From positions 12,070,205-12,134,204 of the forward strand of contig OX387184.1 in NCBI GenBank assembly GCA_947561395.2: a DNA stretch of 64,000 bases, given 5' to 3'. A program made the translations under genes and the position numbers. The DNA comes from Buxus sempervirens (taxonomy: Eukaryota > Streptophyta > Magnoliopsida > Buxales > Buxaceae). Of this stretch, positions 62,701 through 64,000 are shown in pieces; position 1 is the stretch's first letter, and each line of letters opens with the position of its first letter. The notes under the pieces are model-generated. The model was not told where the DNA came from, did not search any database, and saw nothing but the letters and a program-made list of their open reading frames with translations.

Positions 62701-64000
62701 TGCAGTGTCTGCATACCTGAATCTCTGGGCACACAGTCAGCATTAAGGGCATCATTTATGAATGATACATCCGTGTTCGCATCTCTAATAATCATATTTT
62801 TCTTAGTTGAGTACTTGTGTCCTAAAATATGGAGGTCACCAACGTAGTTTCCAAATAACTCTAGTTGTTAAATTAAGAAAAAAGGCAGGGTTATCAAGTT
62901 CGGAACCTGGTGTGAATTAAGAAATTTATACCAATGTTGAAGTCCTCGGCATAAAAATATCTCTACTAGTTTTGTCAGAAAAGATGGTCATATTCAATGC
63001 AAATATCATCTTAAGTTCTAATAAAAAAAAATTTTTTTTTTTATGAGTAATGAGTATGTATATATATATATATATGGTAAAAAGTGTACAATTGAGGCTC
63101 TGATTGACCCCAAGCAAAACACAAAAAAAGACACTGATTTACAACCACTACATTCTGCCCCTTATAGTGGTCATGTTTCTAAAATATTTGCACTTTGTTT
63201 AGGTTCTCCTCAAGTTCAATGTTCCTGAGGAACAGATTGCAAAACAGACAAGGTGGCACCGAATTGCTATGATACGGAAACTTTCTAGTGAGCAAGCTGC
63301 ATCAGGGGTTAAGGTTGATCCAACAACAATCAGCAAGTATGCACGTGGCCAGAGGATGTCATTCCTTCAGCTTCAACAGCAGACCAGGGAAAAGTGTCAG
63401 GAAATTTGGGATCGTCAAGTTCAGAGTCTTTCTGCTGTTGATGGTGATGAAAATGAGAGTGACTCTGAAGCAAATAGCGATCTTGATTCTTTTGCTGGGG
63501 ACCTTGAAAATCTGCTGGATGCTGAAGAATGTGAGGAAGGTGAAGAGGGTAACAATGAATCCAAACGTGAAAGGGCAGATGGGGTCAGGGGACTTAAAAT
63601 GAGAAGGCATCCAATCCAAGCTCAGGCAGAAGAGGAAATTGAGGATGAAGCAGCAGAAGCAGCAGAGTTATGCAGGATGCTAATGGATGGTATAGATTAT
63701 TTGGTTCCAAAGTCGCCCCTATTTCTTGCATAATATTTAAGCTATTAAGCTATGATATCAGTTATTAGACATCACTTGACTCTCAATGATTATATAATTT
63801 GCGACTATAGGTTAGTTGTTATAAAATGTCTGGCAATGTTGAATAATTTTGATTATTTCTGTCATGCAATGATCTACCTGATGAAGTCAATAATGAATAA
63901 GTTAATGTGACTACTCTGCAATGGACCACAGCCAGAAGAGCTAGAAAAACTGCAAGATCTTAACCTTTTGACTAGAAGAAAACGAATATCAGCTGTAAAT
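23724..64000 (+). CDS. TAF1: TAF1, largest TFIID subunit (partial, runs off the right edge)
   Basis: TAF1 is the scaffold of TFIID, binds TBP and promoter DNA and carries a histone acetyltransferase-like core. Coding exons read from splice sites and phase: 23724-23772, 25242-25348, 26367-26429, 26577-26622, 27488-27745, 37182-37303, 38281-38461, 38782-39895, 45771-45973, 46135-46372, 47631-47967, 49608-49817, 49982-50074, 53183-53389, 59009-59215 and 63203-63689, with a tentative start of the next at 63936. Every junction keeps frame, giving about 1,307 aa to exon 16. The N-terminus has the TBP-binding [13 protein letters not shown] block. The central TAF1 core (DUF3591) is split by a plant-specific ubiquitin-like domain beginning in exon 9. 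Late exons include the [16 protein letters not shown] block. The zinc knuckle and bromodomain of the 1,800-1,900-aa plant protein lie beyond the window. Expression is expected to be constitutive. Introns reach 9.4 kb and are rich in transposons. Confidence 0.92.
25242..25348 (+). CDS. TAF1: TAF1 coding exon 2 (TBP-binding N-terminal motif)
   Basis: It encodes [20 protein letters not shown] then [16 protein letters not shown]. The acidic stretch followed by [11 protein letters not shown] is the TAND-like TBP-contact region. The reading frame requires the exon to end at GAG before GCAATC, i.e. a GC donor rather than GT. Confidence 0.85.
26367..26429 (+). CDS. TAF1: TAF1 coding exon 3
   Basis: It encodes [21 protein letters not shown], completing the conserved TAF1 N-terminal block. 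The 63-nt exon is bounded by tttag and gtatga, phase 0 on both sides, so skipping it would keep frame. Confidence 0.85.
26577..26622 (+). CDS. TAF1: TAF1 coding exon 4
   Basis: It encodes [15 protein letters not shown] and one base of the next codon; the donor is gtgatg. The open frame continues past the donor for 55 codons, but the family sequence resumes only in the next exon. Confidence 0.75.
27488..27745 (+). CDS. TAF1: TAF1 coding exon 5
   Basis: It encodes [20 protein letters not shown] and continues through [20 protein letters not shown] to EVQTISSP. It is acidic and characteristic of plant TAF1. It ends in phase 1 before a 9.4-kb intron. Confidence 0.85.
29095..29520 (+). mobile_element. 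RTE-type LINE 3' remnant
   Basis: With stops and frame breaks ignored, the + strand reads [15 protein letters not shown], then [30 protein letters not shown] and [11 protein letters not shown]. This is the well-known C-terminal block of plant RTE reverse transcriptases (LRWFGHV motif). At least five in-frame breaks show it is dead. Confidence 0.75.
32061..32068. repeat. Left target-site duplication of the hAT element
   Basis: The sequence atcagtag matches atcaggag at 35284-35291 at 7 of 8 bases, the 8-bp duplication expected of hAT insertion. Confidence 0.75.
32116..32149. repeat. Perfect 34-bp palindrome near the hAT left end
   Basis: Seventeen bases, cgattcactggaaaatt, are followed immediately by their exact reverse complement with no loop. 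It begins 47 bases inside the left terminus, in the subterminal region where transposase-binding sites of hAT elements usually lie. Confidence 0.85.
32538..34083 (-). pseudogene. hAT transposase C-terminal half with Tyr/Pro/Ser-rich tail, broken
   Basis: Read on the - strand, 34083-33950 gives [20 protein letters not shown] and on to [11 protein letters not shown], then an intron (GTAGGG donor). Next, 33850-33760 gives [20 protein letters not shown], then another intron. Then come [18 protein letters not shown] and KNQLAY[27 protein letters not shown]. This is the dimerisation (hATC) region of a plant hAT family, but the usual SSxxCERNWS segment is missing between LAQT and KNQL. The frame then runs from 33527 to 32538 with a single in-frame TAA at 33198-33200. 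It holds the acidic DPFTEWV block and a tail rich in Tyr, Pro and Ser that I do not recognise from other transposases. It is inactive as it stands. Confidence 0.75.
34500..34915. repeat. Three tandem copies of a ~165-bp AT-rich repeat inside the hAT element
   Basis: The phrase 'catctatagattgggtg' with flanking AT-rich sequence and a following 'aaagttta' recurs starting near 34512, 34672 and 34831. Copies are diverged but co-linear. They occupy the transposase-promoter side of the element. Confidence 0.7.
35627..35936 (+). other. Unidentified open stretch downstream of the hAT element
   Basis: An open frame of about 100 codons ([20 protein letters not shown] through [18 protein letters not shown]) follows a possible acceptor at 35626. 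Codon usage looks coding, but no donor follows and the phase does not fit TAF1 intron 5. A second frame here also stays open ([20 protein letters not shown]), which argues for a chance or retroelement-derived region. I do not recognise it. Confidence 0.3.
37182..37303 (+). CDS. TAF1: TAF1 coding exon 6
   Basis: It encodes [20 protein letters not shown] to [10 protein letters not shown]. It starts after ctcag in phase 1 and ends in phase 0 before gttcgt. GEQGEHL following EVQTIS fits plant TAF1 order. Confidence 0.8.
38281..38461 (+). CDS. TAF1: TAF1 coding exon 7 (start of the TAF1 core)
   Basis: It encodes (Q)[18 protein letters not shown] then [20 protein letters not shown] and [20 protein letters not shown]. 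It enters the DUF3591 core. The acceptor is tandem, TAGCAG, so the first CAG codon (38281-38283) may or may not be included. It ends in phase 1. Confidence 0.85.
38782..39895 (+). CDS. TAF1: TAF1 coding exon 8 (main core exon, HAT-region)
   Basis: This 1,114-nt exon encodes [20 protein letters not shown] through [34 protein letters not shown] and [20 protein letters not shown] to LQTMRPKLS. The [13 protein letters not shown] and FNISNDKYY blocks are conserved from plants to animals in the TAF1 core. It ends with two bases that join the next exon to make Asn. Confidence 0.92.
41058..41076. repeat. Target-site duplication, 19 bp, left copy
   Basis: The 19 bases starting tttgttctagaaa and ending attatt are repeated exactly at 42121-42139, on the other side of the LINE insertion. 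Confidence 0.85.
41077..42120 (-). mobile_element. 5'-truncated L1-type LINE (1.04 kb), antisense in TAF1
   Basis: A perfect 19-bp target duplication flanks the block. On the - strand it encodes the C-terminal part of an L1-type reverse transcriptase: [30 protein letters not shown], then VKSAFKAV, the zinc-binding block [27 protein letters not shown], and [14 protein letters not shown]. Frame breaks separate these pieces. The A tail is short (T5 on the + strand next to the left duplication). No RT catalytic core is present, as expected of 5' truncation. Confidence 0.88.
42720..43020 (-). other. Possible small antisense retro-insertion with T-run and TG/TA microsatellite
   Basis: A 13-base T-run and a (TG)n/(TA)n tract at 42720-42780 precede a block resembling the LINE-tail-like sequence at about 63030-63125 ('agtgtacaat...acacaaaaaa'). 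A 9-base direct repeat (tctcttgtc) occurs on either side. The - strand frame 42808-42996 matches nothing I know. Confidence 0.3.
43430..43890 (-). mobile_element. LINE 3' remnant with RNase H C-terminus, antisense
   Basis: On the - strand the sequence reads [12 protein letters not shown] and then [32 protein letters not shown]. This is the closing block of the RNase H-like domain in plant L1-type LINEs (ANxLAxxG). Stops and frameshifts are present. Confidence 0.7.
45150..45553. mobile_element. hAT-type MITE, 404 bp, with perfect 8-bp duplication
   Basis: The left end TAGACCTGGCAATGGG and the reverse complement of the right end TATACCAGGCAAAAAG form an imperfect inverted repeat. The exact 8-bp direct repeat cttctagg flanks it (45142-45149 and 45554-45561). 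Internal 'gggttgggt' phrases are typical of a common plant repeat of this kind. No coding capacity. Confidence 0.78.
45771..45973 (+). CDS. TAF1: TAF1 coding exon 9 (ubiquitin-like domain, first part)
   Basis: It encodes [20 protein letters not shown] followed by [20 protein letters not shown] and [14 protein letters not shown]. The segment from [10 protein letters not shown] onward is the first half of the ubiquitin-like fold found inside plant TAF1. It ends in phase 1. Confidence 0.9.
46135..46372 (+). CDS. TAF1: TAF1 coding exon 10 (ubiquitin-like domain, second part)
   Basis: It encodes [20 protein letters not shown] then [20 protein letters not shown] and [32 protein letters not shown] with L-HLVRT matches the ubiquitin beta-strands; no Gly-Gly processing site follows, so the domain is not released. 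Confidence 0.92.
46373..47630 (+). other. TAF1 intron 10
   Basis: GT-AG intron with donor gtaagt (overlapping an in-frame TAA) and acceptor tggcag. A GA-rich patch occurs at 46550-46700. Two adjacent open + frames (46825-47052 and 47063-47248) match no known family. Confidence 0.5.
47631..47967 (+). CDS. TAF1: TAF1 coding exon 11
   Basis: It encodes [30 protein letters not shown], then [43 protein letters not shown]. This is one of the most conserved TAF1 core blocks. The last codon ends before gtatgt, phase 0. Confidence 0.94.
47968..49607 (+). other. TAF1 intron 11
   Basis: An AT-rich GT-AG intron of 1.6 kb. I see no transposon or coding remnant in it. Confidence 0.45.
49608..49817 (+). 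CDS. TAF1: TAF1 coding exon 12
   Basis: It encodes [40 protein letters not shown] then [30 protein letters not shown]. It belongs to the winged-helix-like part of the TAF1 core that contacts promoter DNA and TAF7 (family knowledge). Confidence 0.93.
49982..50074 (+). CDS. TAF1: TAF1 coding exon 13
   Basis: It encodes [32 protein letters not shown] 93-nt exon, phase 0 on both sides. Confidence 0.88.
50765..52010 (-). mobile_element. Copia (Ty1-type) retrotransposon pol fragment, RT to RNase H, broken
   Basis: On the - strand, in order: [20 protein letters not shown], then the RT catalytic box [12 protein letters not shown] (YMDD near 51690), [20 protein letters not shown], the RNase H entry [13 protein letters not shown] (near 51245), [34 protein letters not shown] and, at the end, [14 protein letters not shown]. 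These are the ordered marks of a Copia polymerase. Several stops and frameshifts break it and no LTR was found next to it. A roughly 100-bp tandem duplication lies at 51747-51948. Confidence 0.85.
51747..51948. repeat. Tandem duplication of ~100 bp in the Copia RT
   Basis: The stretch 'cattactttgtattaaatca' to 'gcccatcagtagattttttt' is followed directly by a diverged second copy ending 'gcccataattagattttttt'. The copies agree at most positions. Confidence 0.8.
53183..53389 (+). CDS. TAF1: TAF1 coding exon 14
   Basis: It encodes [30 protein letters not shown], then [49 protein letters not shown] is near-invariant in plant TAF1. Confidence 0.95.
54340..54364 (+). repeat. Homopolymer of 25 G
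   Basis: An uninterrupted run of 25 guanines inside AT-rich intron DNA. Such runs are rare in plants. It could form a G-quadruplex or be a sequencing/assembly slip. Confidence 0.9.
54813..55420 (-). mobile_element. LINE 3' remnant with RNase H domain, antisense
   Basis: The - strand reads [20 protein letters not shown] from about 55360, the opening of the RNase H-like domain of plant L1 LINEs (PP..G..KLNFDGA). Degenerate sequence follows to a tail seen as T9 on the + strand at 54813. Frame breaks are present. Confidence 0.72.
55674..55688. repeat. Target-site duplication, 15 bp, left copy
   Basis: gtatgagacgaacct is repeated exactly at 56288-56302, directly after the A tail of the LINE insertion. 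Confidence 0.88.
55689..56286 (+). mobile_element. Young 5'-truncated L1-type LINE (0.6 kb), sense in TAF1
   Basis: It begins directly after the left 15-bp duplication and ends in A12 (56275-56286) just before the right copy. It encodes an uninterrupted C-terminal fragment: [39 protein letters not shown], the zf-RVT zinc-binding block with CxxC and HxxxH spacing, then [14 protein letters not shown], to a stop at 56116-56118. The intact frame and exact duplication point to recent insertion. Confidence 0.92.
56400..56900 (-). mobile_element. Probable LINE remnant, antisense
   Basis: The - strand contains [25 protein letters not shown] followed by [20 protein letters not shown]. This resembles the 'RFWxDxW ... 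W...R..L' region downstream of LINE reverse transcriptase. A T/A-rich run near 56420 may be the tail. Confidence 0.5.
57000..59008 (+). other. Unassigned intron sequence
   Basis: AT-rich DNA within TAF1 intron 14. A diverged direct repeat of about 90 bases ('tagaatgtgcc...gtattgttgg') lies at 57028-57160. Nothing else was recognised. Confidence 0.4.
59009..59215 (+). CDS. TAF1: TAF1 coding exon 15
   Basis: It encodes [30 protein letters not shown], then [36 protein letters not shown] and [17 protein letters not shown] are signature blocks of the TAF1 core end. Confidence 0.95.
60180..61700 (-). mobile_element. LINE L1-type reverse transcriptase remnant, antisense
   Basis: On the - strand, in order: [29 protein letters not shown] (near 61600), [28 protein letters not shown], the degenerate catalytic box QFADGTLVF (near 60680, where active elements have FADD), [27 protein letters not shown], and [19 protein letters not shown] (near 60400). 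This is a full RT domain order broken by many stops, so it is old and dead. Confidence 0.85.
61720..61840 (+). mobile_element. RTE-type LINE 3' tail
   Basis: The + strand reads [16 protein letters not shown] and ends with 'gccgaccccacttcgtggga' and 'ttggctttgatgatgat', the typical 3' end of plant RTE LINEs. It resembles 29440-29520. Confidence 0.65.
61989..62347. mobile_element. hAT-like MITE, about 360 bp
   Basis: The left end TAGGGATGGCAATGGG and the reverse complement of the right end CAGGGATGGCAACAGG form inverted repeats. The flanks ttcatgcc and tttgtgtc match weakly (5 of 8), so the target duplication has decayed or the ends are off by a base. No coding capacity. Confidence 0.55.
63203..63689 (+). 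CDS. TAF1: TAF1 coding exon 16
   Basis: It encodes [40 protein letters not shown], then [32 protein letters not shown], an acidic stretch [18 protein letters not shown], and [18 protein letters not shown]. It ends in phase 1 before gtatag. Confidence 0.95.
63936..64000 (+). CDS. TAF1: TAF1 coding exon 17, tentative and cut by the window edge
   Basis: From the acceptor 'agccag' the sequence joins the phase-1 end of exon 16 to give [23 protein letters not shown], open to the last base. The basic LTRRKR run after an acidic region is plausible, but I cannot match this segment to the family, and the other nearby acceptor at 63930 leads to a stop. Confidence 0.45.

Larger units (their letters stand above)
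59216..63202 (+). other. TAF1 intron 15 (4.0 kb) with LINE, RTE and MITE remnants
   Basis: It carries an antisense LINE reverse transcriptase (about 60180-61700), an RTE tail (about 61720-61840) and a hAT-like MITE (61989-62347). A (TA)n tract lies at 63058-63075. Phase 0 on both sides. Confidence 0.7.

Overview
The window is plant nuclear DNA, most likely from a woody eudicot or a related lineage. Codon phases are carried across GT-AG introns, introns reach 4 to 9 kb and are filled with LINE, Copia and hAT remnants, and the gene set is plant-specific (PELPK-type cell-wall protein, plant TAF1 with an internal ubiquitin-like domain, ACT-like bHLH). The species cannot be named from the sequence. 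All five genes are on the + strand and appear functionally unrelated; there is no operon-like logic.

Layout. (1) 1296-2720: an intronless J-domain co-chaperone with a zinc-ribbon-like cysteine cluster. (2) 2721-8870: intergenic DNA holding a 300-bp hAT-type MITE (5533-5832), a putative antisense retro-insertion (6523-7654) and a foldback repeat (about 8300-8422). (3) 9396-15061: a small PWWP-domain protein in eight coding exons (262 aa); all eight junctions keep frame, and one intron is 4.1 kb. (4) 15062-17960: intergenic DNA with two foldback MITE-like repeats, then the pyrimidine-rich leader of the next gene. (5) 17961-18823: a two-exon bHLH transcription factor (249 aa) with an ACT-like tail. 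(6) 19538-20659: a secreted PELPK-repeat cell-wall protein with a TATA box, whose frame ends inside a repeat. (7) About 23016 to beyond 64000: TAF1, the largest TFIID subunit. Sixteen coding exons (about 1,307 aa) and a tentative seventeenth were placed; the zinc knuckle and bromodomain expected at the C-terminus lie outside the window.

The TAF1 locus takes up about 41 kb, of which under 4 kb is coding. Its introns contain a 3.2-kb hAT element with terminal inverted repeats, an 8-bp near-perfect target duplication and a broken transposase on the - strand; two 5'-truncated LINE insertions with 15- and 19-bp target duplications; several older LINE pieces; a Copia pol fragment that still shows YMDD; RTE-type LINE tails; and two further hAT-like MITEs. 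Most retroelement pieces are antisense to TAF1.

I found no RNA genes, CRISPR arrays or novel enzymatic system. The items most worth a second look are: the hAT element and its small relative, which share the same asymmetric ends; a GC-AG intron, a tandem NAGNAG acceptor and a possible upstream start in TAF1; and the displaced C-terminal reading frame downstream of the PELPK gene.
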